DNA from: Candidatus Omnitrophota bacterium | Lineage (GTDB): Bacteria > Omnitrophota > Koll11 > Gygaellales > Profunditerraquicolaceae | Direction of reading: 5' to 3' | DNA length: 11,891 nucleotides | NCBI GenBank assembly: GCA_026387515.1 | Contig: JAPLLP010000212.1 | Location: forward strand, 1 to 11,891 | Part shown: in pieces, positions 1 through 7,563 of the stretch | How positions within the stretch are numbered: position 1 is the first letter of the stretch | How the letters are laid out: the number at the start of each line of letters is the position of its first letter | The notes under the pieces: model-generated | Told to the model about the DNA's origin: nothing | The model's database searches: none | The model's input: only the letters and a program-made list of their open reading frames with translations | Position numbers and translations under genes: made by a program

Positions 1-666
1 ATCCTTGAAGGCAAGACCGATAATTTGATAAAAGAGTTGTCAGGAAGGATGCAGCTTTTGGCTAGAGGTCAGGATTTCGAAGGGGCGGCCAAGGCCAGGG
101 ATCAGATCGCTGCATTGGTCGCGCTTAGTGCCGCCGGGGCCGGTTCTTATCAGCATGAACTGGAAGGCTTAAGGCAGATCTTAAAATTAAAGCGTTACCC
201 CATGCGCATCGAGGCTTTTGATATATCGAATATGTCCGGTAAGGAGGCCGCTGGTTCGATGGTCAGTTTTTATCAGGGCCAACCGGATAAGAATAATTAC
301 CGGCGTTTCCGTATCAAGACGGTTTACGCTATCGATGATTACGATATGCTCAGGGAAGTGGTGCGCAGGCGTTATGCGCGGTTGATGCGGGAAAAATTAC
401 CCCTGCCCGACCTCGTGCTTATTGATGGCGGCAAGGGGCATCTTGAGGCTGCCAGCGGTGAGTTGGAAAAGTTAGGCCTAAGGTTTCCATTGATGAGTTT
501 AGCCAAAGAAGAAGAAAATATTTATTCCAAAGGAGAGGCTCTGCCTTTACATTTAAAAGAAGGAAGTCCGGCTCTCAATCTTATCCGGCGCATCCGCGAT
601 GAAGCGCACCGTTTCGCGCTTGCCTATCATCACGTCTTGCACAGGAAGAAGATAATAGGTAAGTAG
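1..666 (+). CDS. uvrC: UvrABC excinuclease subunit C, C-terminal part (5' end outside window)
   Basis: This is the endonuclease subunit of nucleotide excision repair, which cuts on both sides of a lesion after UvrA and UvrB have located it. The frame is open from base 1, so the gene starts upstream and 221 residues are visible. First comes a UVR (UvrB-binding) helix pair at about residues 9-39 (bases 25-120). The RNase H-like nuclease domain follows, with FDIS near base 220, the DDYD segment near 335, LIDGGKGH near 420 and DEAHRF near 600. These match the catalytic aspartates and histidine of known UvrC proteins. The protein stops soon after HRKK, so the tandem helix-hairpin-helix module that normally follows (roughly 60 residues) is absent, and no remnant is seen because the next gene begins 7 nt later. 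The GIY-YIG domain must lie upstream of the window. Identity is firm; the short C-terminus is the odd point. Confidence 0.93.
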   Translation: MLEGKTDNLIKELSGRMQLLARGQDFEGAAKARDQIAALVALSAAGAGSYQHELEGLRQILKLKRYPMRIEAFDISNMSGKEAAGSMVSFYQGQPDKNNYRRFRIKTVYAIDDYDMLREVVRRRYARLMREKLPLPDLVLIDGGKGHLEAASGELEKLGLRFPLMSLAKEEENIYSKGEALPLHLKEGSPALNLIRRIRDEAHRFALAYHHVLHRKKIIGK

Positions 667-673
667 GCCAAAG

Positions 674-943
674 ATGACCATTTTCGAGAAAAAGGTTTAT
701 AGGGCGATATTAAAGATACCCCTGGGTGAGGTGCGCACCTATAAGTGGGTGGCGCAGAAAATCGGGAACCCTAAGGCCTACCGAGCCGTGGGGCAGGCCT
801 TAAAGAAGAATCCTTATCCTTTGATTGTCCCCTGCCATCGCGTGATCAGCTCTAGGTCAGATATAGGAGGTTTTGCCTGGGGCAGGAAAAATAAAAAGAT
901 CCTGTTAGATTTAGAAAGACATATAAGGAAGTTGATGGTATAA
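674..943 (+). CDS. Minimal O6-alkylguanine-DNA alkyltransferase (MGMT/Ogt family, DNA-binding domain only)
   Basis: This 89-residue protein corresponds to the C-terminal domain of methylated-DNA--protein-cysteine methyltransferases, which transfer an alkyl group from O6 of guanine to their own cysteine. Visible signs are a winged-helix segment (GEVRTYKWVAQKIG, residues 18-31), the RAVGQALKKNP segment holding the arginine finger (R37), and the active-site motif PCHRV with cysteine C54. That cysteine separates it from alkyltransferase-like (ATL) proteins, which carry another residue there. The N-terminal ribonuclease-like domain of Ada/Ogt is missing. It follows uvrC by 7 nt and is probably co-transcribed, forming a small repair pair. 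No strong Shine-Dalgarno sequence precedes the ATG, which fits translational coupling. Its stop codon lies inside the -10 box of the next gene's promoter. Real activity is inferred from the cysteine only. Confidence 0.88.
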   Translation: MTIFEKKVYRAILKIPLGEVRTYKWVAQKIGNPKAYRAVGQALKKNPYPLIVPCHRVISSRSDIGGFAWGRKNKKILLDLERHIRKLMV

Positions 944-944
944 T
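916..944 (+). promoter_or_regulatory. Promoter for the PilT-like gene
   Basis: A perfect TATAAT (939-944) is preceded by TG at 936-937, giving an extended -10 box. A 17-nt spacer separates it from AAGACA (916-921), a 4/6 match to the sigma-70 -35 box. Transcription would start near 951, just before the GGAGG at 954-958. The -10 box overlaps the stop codon of the upstream alkyltransferase gene. Inferred from consensus only. Confidence 0.55.
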
Positions 945-953
945 TGAAAAATT

Positions 954-958
954 GGAGG
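954..958 (+). promoter_or_regulatory. Ribosome binding site that sets the PilT-like start
   Basis: GGAGG lies 5 nt upstream of the ATG at 964. It argues for that ATG over the in-frame TTG at 952, which would place the Shine-Dalgarno sequence inside the coding region. Confidence 0.8.
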
Positions 959-963
959 CCACA

Positions 964-2037
964 ATGAATATCAAAGAATTATTAGGCGAAATGGTCAAAA
1001 GGGATGCCTCGGATTTATTTTACCGCGCCGGGGGTATCGCGCGCATGAGGATTGACGGGAGAGTCATCCCGGTAGGGGATAACGTGTTGACCATAGCTGA
1101 CGTGATAAAGGCGGTGGAAGATTTGACCATTCCCCAGCAGAGGGAAAAATTTAAGATTGCCCTGGATGTGGATTTTGCCATATTCCTGGAAGAATTCCAC
1201 CGCAGGTTCCGCGTTAGCATTTTTTTACAAAGGAACTGGCCTTCTATAGTTATCAGGTGCGTCCGCGATTCCATTACCGACTTCCAGGGGCTTAATCTTC
1301 CCGTAGAAGTATTGCAGCGACTGGGAAGGGAGACTAGAGGGCTGGTGCTTCTTACCGGCAGCGTGGGCAGCGGAAAATCCACCACATTAGCCAGCATGAT
1401 CGAATACATTAATCAGAATTTCCAGAAGCATATCCTGACCATCGAGGAGCCTATAGAGTTTACCTTTAAAGATAAGAAGTCCCTGATCAACCAGAGGGAT
1501 TTAGGGTTGGACGTAACCTCTTATGCCGCGGCGCTGCGCTCCTTTACCCTGCAGAGCCCCGATGTTATTTACATCGGCAACATCCGTGATTACGAAACTA
1601 TGTCCGCGGCCTTGACCGCCGCAGAAACCGGCGTCCTGGTCTTAAGCACCCTGCACACGGTAAACGCGCCTCAAACCATTGAGAGGATCATTAATTTTTT
1701 CCCGCCGCATCAACATCAACAGATCCGTATCCAACTGTCTTTCTTGCTTAAGGGTGTTGTTTCTTTGCGGCTTATCCCTTTAAAGAACAGCACAGGCCGT
1801 GTTCCGGCATACGAGGCCATGGTCTTGACCCCCACTATAAGCCGCCTGATAAGAGAAGGTAATAGTTGTGAGATCCCCAAGTATATCGATGACGGCGAAG
1901 TCTTCGGCATGCAGTCTTTCAGCCAATCACTGGTCAAGCTGGTCAATGAAGGCAAGATCAGCGAGGAAGAAGCGGTCAACGCCGCGGATAACCGGGAAGA
2001 ATTTACCTTGGGCTTAAGAGGGTTCCGCAAACACTAG
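964..2037 (+). CDS. PilT-like type IV pilus/secretion ATPase with altered Walker B motif
   Basis: This 357-residue protein aligns by eye along the whole length of PilT, the hexameric ATPase that drives pilus retraction at the inner membrane. The N-terminal PAS-like domain opens with MNIKELL and contains ASDLFYRAGG and MRIDG. The RecA-like domain has Walker A GSVGSGKST (about residues 132-140), an Asp-box TIEEPIEF, a His-box STLHT (H231) and a C-terminal SRLIREG resembling PilT's AIRNLIRE. The oddity is the Walker B segment DVIYIGNIRD. PilT normally reads GEMRD or GEIRD there, with a catalytic glutamate; here it is asparagine (AAC at about 1579-1581, residue 206). A single base change cannot convert a Glu codon to AAC. 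No other pilus genes are in view. It may be a regulatory or slow ATPase paralogue; PilT family is firm, function is not. Confidence 0.85.
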   Translation: MNIKELLGEMVKRDASDLFYRAGGIARMRIDGRVIPVGDNVLTIADVIKAVEDLTIPQQREKFKIALDVDFAIFLEEFHRRFRVSIFLQRNWPSIVIRCVRDSITDFQGLNLPVEVLQRLGRETRGLVLLTGSVGSGKSTTLASMIEYINQNFQKHILTIEEPIEFTFKDKKSLINQRDLGLDVTSYAAALRSFTLQSPDVIYIGNIRDYETMSAALTAAETGVLVLSTLHTVNAPQTIERIINFFPPHQHQQIRIQLSFLLKGVVSLRLIPLKNSTGRVPAYEAMVLTPTISRLIREGNSCEIPKYIDDGEVFGMQSFSQSLVKLVNEGKISEEEAVNAADNREEFTLGLRGFRKH

Positions 2038-2055
2038 ATTTATATTATTATACCT

Positions 2056-2060
2056 GGAGG
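2056..2060 (+). promoter_or_regulatory. Ribosome binding site of prfB
   Basis: GGAGG lies 5 nt before the ATG at 2066. It supports translation starting upstream of the in-frame TGA and hence the frameshifted reading of prfB. Confidence 0.8.
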
Positions 2061-2065
2061 CAATT

Positions 2066-3167
2066 ATGCTTGAAGATATAAATTCAAAATTAGGATTATT
2101 ACATTCGCGATTGGAACAACTAAGAGGTTATCTTTGACATAGATAACAAGAAAAATCAGATCGAGGAATTTACCCGGCGGATGTCTGATCCGGGATTCTG
2201 GGATAACCCCGAAAGTTCTTCTCAAATAGTAAAACAATTAAAATCAAAAAAGGCAGGCGTTGAGCATTGGCAGGTCGCGCGGGATAAATATCAGGAGTTG
2301 TTCGACTTAGCGGGTATCTTAAAAGACTCCGATCAGGAATTAGCTCAAGACCTGGGGCGCAGTATCGAAACCCTATCGAAGGAGCTGGAGAAGTTAGAAT
2401 TCAGCGCCTTGTTATCGGGTAAATTTGATATAAATAATGCTATCCTCAGTATCAATGCCGGTGCTGGTGGCACGGAGTCTTGCGACTGGGTGGGTATGCT
2501 TTTGAGGATGTACAGCCGTTTTGCCCAGAGCCACGGCTACGAGGCAAAGACTATAGATATACTCCCCGGAGAAGAAGCCGGTATTAAAAACGTCACGCTC
2601 CTGATCGAAGGAGAATACGCCTACGGTTATTTAAAGGCGGAGCGCGGGGTGCACCGCCTGGTGCGCATATCCCCGTTTGACGCTAATAAGCGCAGGCATA
2701 CCTCTTTTGCCTCGGTGGATGTCATCCCAGAGGTTGAAGAGGACATAGATATAAAATTAGAGGAGAAGGACCTGCGCATTGATGTATACCGTTCCAAGGG
2801 CGCCGGCGGCCAGAGCGTACATCCCACGGATTCTGCGGTGAGGATAACGCATATACCTACGGGCCTGGTGGCCCAGTGCCAGAATGAACGTTCTCAGCAC
2901 CAGAATAAACAATCCGCTCTTAAAATCTTAAAGGCCCGCATCTGGGCCCTGGAAAGCGAGAAAAAAGAGCAAGAGATGGCTAAGCATTACGGCGCGGAAA
3001 AAAAGAAGATTGAGTGGGGTAGTCAGATCCGTTCTTATGTGCTTCATCCCTATAATATGGTTAAGGATCATCGCACTGAGCAGGAGACTGGGGATACCAA
3101 TAAGGTCTTAGGCGGCGGCCTGGACGAGTTTATTGAGGCATATTTAAAGATGCGCGCGAAAGGTTAA
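2066..3167 (+). CDS. prfB: Peptide chain release factor 2 (programmed +1 frameshift)
   Basis: RF2 recognises UGA and UAA stop codons and triggers release of the finished peptide from the ribosome. The gene is read in two frames: 23 codons from the ATG at 2066 to CTT (2132-2134), then a +1 shift past the T of TGA, continuing with GAC at 2136. The joined product is about 366 residues, close to the 365 of E. coli RF2. In that numbering the stop-recognition tripeptide SPF is at about 202-204 and the catalytic GGQ at about 247-249, nearly the E. coli positions. After GGQ the sequence reads [10 protein letters not shown], slightly unlike the more common HVN-T form. The upstream start is supported by GGAGG at 2056-2060. 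An annotation starting at ATG 2181 would lose the first 38 residues. The stop is 2 nt from the secA start, so the two are likely co-expressed. Expression should be autoregulated through the frameshift. Confidence 0.96.
2123..2138 (+). promoter_or_regulatory. RF2 programmed +1 frameshift site
   Basis: The slippery codon CTT (2132-2134) is followed by in-frame TGA and then C. The Shine-Dalgarno-like AGAGGT (2123-2128) sits one codon (TAT) upstream of it. This has the same arrangement as the E. coli site AGGGGG-TAT-CTT-TGA-C. When RF2 is scarce, termination at TGA is slow and the ribosome slips +1 to make full-length RF2; when RF2 is abundant a 23-residue peptide is released. Confidence 0.95.
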
Positions 3168-3169
3168 TC

Positions 3170-6088
3170 ATGTTCGGTTCTATCAAAAAATTTATACTTA
3201 CCAATAAAGAGAAAAGCCTTCGGAAAAGATATCCCGGCGTAAAAATGGTGCTGCACAAGGATATGCCTAACCCGTCTATCAATAAGATGGGGGAGCTGGC
3301 TCGGTTGGTGGATGTCGTGAACCTGAAAGAAGAGGAGATGACGCGTTTGAGCGACGCGGAATTAAGAGGTAAGACCGAGGAGTTCAAGGCGCGAATTATT
3401 GAGAAGGCCAAAATCTTTGAAGCGGATCTGCTCGGCTTGCAAGATGCCTTGGCAGAGGCCGCTATTCAGGAAGAGAAAGAAAAGATTAAAGACAAAATCA
3501 AGCGTACGCGTAACCGGATCTTCGAGGAGGTTTTACCCGAGGCCTTTGCCGCGGTGCGTGAGGCCTCCAGGCGTACTATCGGCCTGCGGCATTTTGACGT
3601 GCAGATCGCCGGCGGGATCGTGTTGCACGAAGGCATGATCGCCGAGATGGCCACCGGCGAAGGAAAAACTCTTGTAGCTACCCTGTCGGCTTATCTCAAT
3701 GCGCTCTTGGGACGCGGCGTACACGTAGTCACGGTCAACGATTACCTGGCTCGCCGTGACCGGGAATGGATGGGGCCGATTTATGAATTCTTGGGCTTGA
3801 CGGTGGGGGCGATACAACACGAGATGTCCGATGAGCAGCGTCAGCGCGAGTACTCTTGCGACATCACCTATGGCACTAATAACGAATTTGGTTTTGATTA
3901 TCTGCGCGACAATATGAAGTATGACCTGAAGGACCTGGTGCAGCGTCCGTTCTATTACGCTATCGTGGACGAGGTGGATTCGATCCTCATAGATGAGGCG
4001 CGCACGCCTTTGATAATTTCCGGCCCGGCGGAAGAATCTACGGATAAATATTATATAGTAGATAAGATCATCCCCCGGCTTAAAGTGAGAGAGATACTGG
4101 AGAAGGACGAGATAGAAGCAAAATATAAAGGCGTGGACCTGTCAAAAGGTTATGACGCGATAATTGACGAGAAGGCTCAGACCGCCCATCTTACCGAAGA
4201 GGGAGAGGTTAAGGTAAGCGAGTTGCTAAATATCGGTAATCTGGCGGACATAGAAAACATGGAATGGCGCCATCATATCATCCAGGCCCTGCGCGCCCAT
4301 GGCCATTTTGCTAAAGACGTAGATTACGTGGTAAAGGATGGCGAGGTGATCATCGTGGATGAATTCACCGGTCGGCTTATGCCGGGCAGGCGCTGGTCTG
4401 ACGGTCTGCACCAGGCAGTGGAGGCCAAGGAAGGGTTAAAAATAGAGCGGGAGAATCAGACTCTGGCTACCATAACCTTCCAGAATTATTTTCGCATGTA
4501 TGAAAAGCTGGCTGGTATGACCGGTACCGCTTATACCGAGGCTAACGAATTTAAATCTATTTATCAACTTGACGTGGTGGTGATTCCGACTAACCGTAAG
4601 CTCATCCGTACCAATTACCCGGACTGCGTTTATAAGACCGAGAAAGAAAAATTCGCCGCCGTAGTGGAAGAGATTGCCTTGCTTTCCGAGAAAGGCCAGC
4701 CGGTCCTGGTAGGGACTATCTCTATTGAAAAGTCTGAACATCTTTCGAATTTGCTTAAGCGCCGTGGTGTGTCGCATCAGGTCTTGAATGCCAAATATCA
4801 CGAGATGGAAGCCCAGATCGTGGCTCAGGCAGGTAGATTCAAGGGCGTGACCATCGCTACCAACATGGCCGGCCGCGGTACGGATATCCTCTTAGGTGGT
4901 AATCCGGATTTTATGGCCAAGAGCATTCTCAAACAGAAGAACAGGCCGGATGAGCCGAATTACGCCGAGGAATATAAGTCCCTGCTTGAGAAATTCAAAA
5001 AAGAGGCCCAGGCCGAGCATGAGGAGGTAGTGGCTGTGGGAGGGTTGCATGTTTTAGGCACAGAGCGTCATGAGGCCAGGCGTATTGATAATCAGCTGCG
5101 CGGCCGTTCCGGAAGGCAGGGAGATCCCGGTTCATCGCGTTTCTATGTTTCCCTGGAAGATGAGTTGATGCGCTTGTTTGGCTCTGACCGTTTGATGGGG
5201 GTAATGGAGAAGCTGGGGCTGGAAGAAGGCCAGGTTATCGAACATCCCTGGGTTTCCAAATCCATTGAGATCGCCCAGAAACGCGTGGAGGCGCATAACT
5301 TCGATATCCGCAAGCAGCTCCTTGAATACGACAATGTGATGAATAAACAGCGCGAGGTGATCTATACCCAGCGCCGCGATGTGTTGGAGGGAATTTCTCT
5401 AAAAGAGAATATCCTGGATATAGTGGATAAGGAGATCAGCGCCATAGCGTCTTTATACGTAGGGCCTAACGTTTCTGATTGGAATATACCCGCTCTCTCC
5501 AATGCCATAAAATTGAAATTCGGAGTAGATATTCTGCATGCCCAGATAGAGCAATCTAAGGACCCGGGCCAAGAGGCCTCTAGCAAAGTGGTTAATTTTT
5601 ATGAAGAGAAAGAGCGGGCATTAGGCCAGGAGCTCATGCGTCAAATGGAACGCATAGTCTTCCTGCAGGTTATAGATACTAAATGGAAAGACCATCTCTA
5701 TGCTATGGATTCCATGCGCGAAGGCATCGGTTTGCGCGCCTACGGCCAGCGCGACCCATTGATAGAATATAAGCGCGAGGCCTTTGATATGTTCAGCCAG
5801 ATGATTGCCGGCATCGAAGAAGAGGCGGTAGAGATGCTTTTCAAATTGCAGCCCGCCCGCCCCGAAAGGTTCAGGGGCGTATTTTCCAGCGTCTCACAGC
5901 AGATGGTGCATCCTGAGATCTCCGGTCTCCAGGCCCCTCAAGGAGAAGCCGCTTCTCCCCGCGAAGCGCATCCTGGGCCGGCGCATTCCGCTCCAGCTGT
6001 TTCTGCGACATCCCAGCCCAAGGTTGGCCGTAATGACCCCTGCCCGTGCGGTTCCGGGAAAAAGTTTAAAAAATGCTGCGGCAGATGA
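3170..6088 (+). CDS. secA: Preprotein translocase ATPase SecA
   Basis: SecA is the motor that pushes unfolded preproteins through SecYEG. Of its 972 residues, the N-terminal nucleotide-binding fold carries MATGEGKT (160-167) and DEVD (267-270, followed by [10 protein letters not shown]). The second fold carries [10 protein letters not shown] and [12 protein letters not shown]. The tail ends in [18 protein letters not shown], the zinc-binding SEC-C motif that contacts SecB or ribosomes in other bacteria. Compared with E. coli SecA (901 residues, Walker A near 102), the region before Walker A is about 58 residues longer. The extra length appears as a segment around residues 20-45 and a charged helical stretch around 82-116. 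GAAAGG at 3158-3163, inside the prfB 3' end, is a plausible ribosome binding site 6 nt from the ATG. The stop overlaps the lnt start as ATGA. Confidence 0.98.
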   Translation: MFGSIKKFILTNKEKSLRKRYPGVKMVLHKDMPNPSINKMGELARLVDVVNLKEEEMTRLSDAELRGKTEEFKARIIEKAKIFEADLLGLQDALAEAAIQEEKEKIKDKIKRTRNRIFEEVLPEAFAAVREASRRTIGLRHFDVQIAGGIVLHEGMIAEMATGEGKTLVATLSAYLNALLGRGVHVVTVNDYLARRDREWMGPIYEFLGLTVGAIQHEMSDEQRQREYSCDITYGTNNEFGFDYLRDNMKYDLKDLVQRPFYYAIVDEVDSILIDEARTPLIISGPAEESTDKYYIVDKIIPRLKVREILEKDEIEAKYKGVDLSKGYDAIIDEKAQTAHLTEEGEVKVSELLNIGNLADIENMEWRHHIIQALRAHGHFAKDVDYVVKDGEVIIVDEFTGRLMPGRRWSDGLHQAVEAKEGLKIERENQTLATITFQNYFRMYEKLAGMTGTAYTEANEFKSIYQLDVVVIPTNRKLIRTNYPDCVYKTEKEKFAAVVEEIALLSEKGQPVLVGTISIEKSEHLSNLLKRRGVSHQVLNAKYHEMEAQIVAQAGRFKGVTIATNMAGRGTDILLGGNPDFMAKSILKQKNRPDEPNYAEEYKSLLEKFKKEAQAEHEEVVAVGGLHVLGTERHEARRIDNQLRGRSGRQGDPGSSRFYVSLEDELMRLFGSDRLMGVMEKLGLEEGQVIEHPWVSKSIEIAQKRVEAHNFDIRKQLLEYDNVMNKQREVIYTQRRDVLEGISLKENILDIVDKEISAIASLYVGPNVSDWNIPALSNAIKLKFGVDILHAQIEQSKDPGQEASSKVVNFYEEKERALGQELMRQMERIVFLQVIDTKWKDHLYAMDSMREGIGLRAYGQRDPLIEYKREAFDMFSQMIAGIEEEAVEMLFKLQPARPERFRGVFSSVSQQMVHPEISGLQAPQGEAASPREAHPGPAHSAPAVSATSQPKVGRNDPCPCGSGKKFKKCCGR

Positions 6089-6579
6089 GATTTAAAGATA
6101 TTTTTTTATGCATATTATCGGGTATCATAATGGCGTTGCCATTTTCTTTTGGCGCCTTATGGATTTTAGCCTGGTTTGGGTTCCTACCGCTATTTTTCGC
6201 CCTGCAAGGTAAATCTAAAATAAAGGCGTTTTTGTTATCTTCTCTCACAGGTATCGTATTTTGGTGGGGGACGATCTATTGGCTGGTGCATGTTACTCTC
6301 CCGGGCACCATAGTGCTTATTTTTTATTTAGCGTTGTATTTTGGTATTTTTGGTTCATTTTTTGTTACTGCCTGCCGTAAGCCATCCTCTATTACATATC
6401 TTCTTATTCCCTCGGTTTGGGTTTTACTGGAATATGGTCGCAGCTACTTGCTTACCGGATTCCCCTGGGCGCTTTTGGCGTATTCTCAGCAGTTGAACCT
6501 TCCCCTAATCCAGATCTCCGATATTACCGGCGCATGGGGGGTTTCTTTTTTGGTGATGATGGGTAATGTAATGATATAA
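6085..6579 (+). CDS. lnt: Apolipoprotein N-acyltransferase, N-terminal membrane part (ends at in-frame stop)
   Basis: Lnt adds the third fatty acid to the N-terminal cysteine of lipoproteins in the inner membrane. This 164-residue piece is the membrane domain: hydrophobic helices at about residues 5-40 and 45-95, then the conserved segment with [23 protein letters not shown] and GAWGVSFL. I chose the ATG at 6085 because it overlaps the secA stop as ATGA, a typical coupling arrangement; an ATG at 6073 is also in frame. Translation ends at TAA 6577-6579. The rest of Lnt continues in the same frame directly afterwards, so this is half a gene rather than a separate family. No hydrolase active-site residues lie in this piece. 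It is either a broken gene, a sequence error or one half of a split enzyme. Confidence 0.85.
   Translation: MRFKDIFLCILSGIIMALPFSFGALWILAWFGFLPLFFALQGKSKIKAFLLSSLTGIVFWWGTIYWLVHVTLPGTIVLIFYLALYFGIFGSFFVTACRKPSSITYLLIPSVWVLLEYGRSYLLTGFPWALLAYSQQLNLPLIQISDITGAWGVSFLVMMGNVMI
6577..6579 (+). other. In-frame TAA interrupting lnt
   Basis: The stop falls within one continuous reading frame (6085-7563, about 492 codons, close to the usual Lnt length of roughly 510). It lies between the GVSFL helix and the next membrane helix. A single T-to-A change from TTA (Leu) would create it. TTG follows immediately and could serve as a restart codon, but no Shine-Dalgarno sequence is visible before it. Confidence 0.85.
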
Positions 6580-7563
6580 TTGGGTATTCGGAAAGAGAAA
6601 AAAAAGATATTTGCGGGTATATTGATTTTATTCGTTTCTTTAGCCTATGGTTTTTTTAAGCTTTATACGACGCCGGCAACCAACCACCCGGAACCCATTA
6701 AGATCTCTGTTATCCAGGCCAACATCCCCCAGGATTTGAAATGGCAGGAGTCAGCCAGGGACTTTATAATCAGAAAATATCTAGGGTTTAATACGGTAGC
6801 GGCTAGCGCAAGGCCGGATTTATTGATCTGGCCTGAGGCGGCATTGCCGGTGGTGTTAGAAGAAGAGCCGGAGTATTACAGGCTGCTTATTAATAACGTC
6901 AGGCAGATAAAAACCCCTTTGCTTTTTGGCGCGGTAACCCAGAGTAAGGGCCTTTATTATAATAGCGCCTGTTTGGTTTCAGGCGAGGGCCAGTTTTTAG
7001 AAAGATACGATAAGATCCACCTGGTCCCTTTCGGAGAATACATCCCTTTAAAAAAGGCGCTTCCGTTTTTAGAGACTATTGTGCCTATCGGAGATATCAC
7101 GCCGGGGCGTCAATATTCTATATTTGAGGTTCCGAACTCCAAAGTTCCAAATAAATTTTCTGTTTTAATCTGCTTTGAGGATTTATTCCCGGAGTTATCC
7201 AGAGAATTTGTAAGGCGAGGCGCGTCTTTCTTGGCGAATATCACCAACGACGCCTGGTATAAGAAGACCTCGGCAGCCGCCCAACATTTTCAGGCCTCGG
7301 TATTTAGGGCGGTAGAGAACCGGGTGTACCTGGTGCGCGCGGCCAATACCGGAATCTCGGGTTTTATCGCGCCTTCAGGCAGGATAGTTTCGCTGGTGCG
7401 CGATAGCTCAGGCAGCACGATATTTATTGATGGTATTACTACACAGGTTATTCCTATAGAAAGACACGGGCCGACATTCTACGGTGAAAAAGGAGATTTT
7501 TTTATCTTGCTGTTATTGCTTTTTGTGATTTACGGCATATCTCGAAAATTTAAAAATGTTTAA
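6580..7563 (+). CDS. lnt: Apolipoprotein N-acyltransferase, C-terminal nitrilase-like part
   Basis: This half of Lnt holds the catalytic carbon-nitrogen hydrolase domain. Counting from the TTG at 6580 there is one membrane helix (about 10-27), then the domain opens with ISVIQANIPQ. The expected Glu-Lys-Cys triad is intact: E86 in IWPEAALP, K145 in YDKIHLVPFGEY and C198 in LICFED, with LANITNDAWY following. A last hydrophobic helix (about 305-320) matches the C-terminal membrane anchor of Lnt. The catalytic domain shows no other decay, which argues against an old pseudogene. The start is uncertain: TTG directly after the upstream stop, no ribosome binding site, and no ATG before the catalytic domain. 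Expression would need reinitiation, readthrough, or a genome without this stop. The end overlaps the next gene by 8 bp. Confidence 0.85.
   Translation: MGIRKEKKKIFAGILILFVSLAYGFFKLYTTPATNHPEPIKISVIQANIPQDLKWQESARDFIIRKYLGFNTVAASARPDLLIWPEAALPVVLEEEPEYYRLLINNVRQIKTPLLFGAVTQSKGLYYNSACLVSGEGQFLERYDKIHLVPFGEYIPLKKALPFLETIVPIGDITPGRQYSIFEVPNSKVPNKFSVLICFEDLFPELSREFVRRGASFLANITNDAWYKKTSAAAQHFQASVFRAVENRVYLVRAANTGISGFIAPSGRIVSLVRDSSGSTIFIDGITTQVIPIERHGPTFYGEKGDFFILLLLLFVIYGISRKFKNV

Noticed and set aside
952..963. TTG at 952 as the start of the PilT-like protein
   Set aside because: The GGAGG at 954-958 is correctly spaced for the ATG at 964, and PilT proteins begin with a sequence like MNIKELL, which is what that ATG gives.
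1020..1409. Minus-strand open frame of 129 codons inside the PilT-like gene
   Set aside because: It is antisense to conserved PilT motifs and shows no independent coding evidence.
2041..2052. A/T-rich TATATTATTATA as a prfB promoter
   Set aside because: It resembles a -10 box, but I found no acceptable -35 at 16-18 nt, and transcription from the PilT-like gene could supply prfB.
2135..2137. TGA near the start of prfB as an inactivating mutation
   Set aside because: It sits in the exact RF2 frameshift context (SD-like element, TAT, CTT, TGA, C) and the +1 frame continues as a complete RF2.
4436..4801. Minus-strand open frame of 121 codons inside secA
   Set aside because: It is a shadow of the strongly conserved SecA coding sequence, with no start signals or recognisable motif.
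6073..6084. ATG at 6073 as the lnt start
   Set aside because: Possible, but the ATGA overlap at 6085-6088 with the secA stop is the usual coupled arrangement, and the extra residues (MLRQ) match nothing in Lnt.
6577..6579. TAA reassigned to an amino acid in this genome
   Set aside because: TAA is used as the terminal stop of several genes here (PilT-like uses TAG, but prfB, the alkyltransferase, lnt and the adenosine-kinase-like gene end in TAA at the expected family length), so recoding is not supported.
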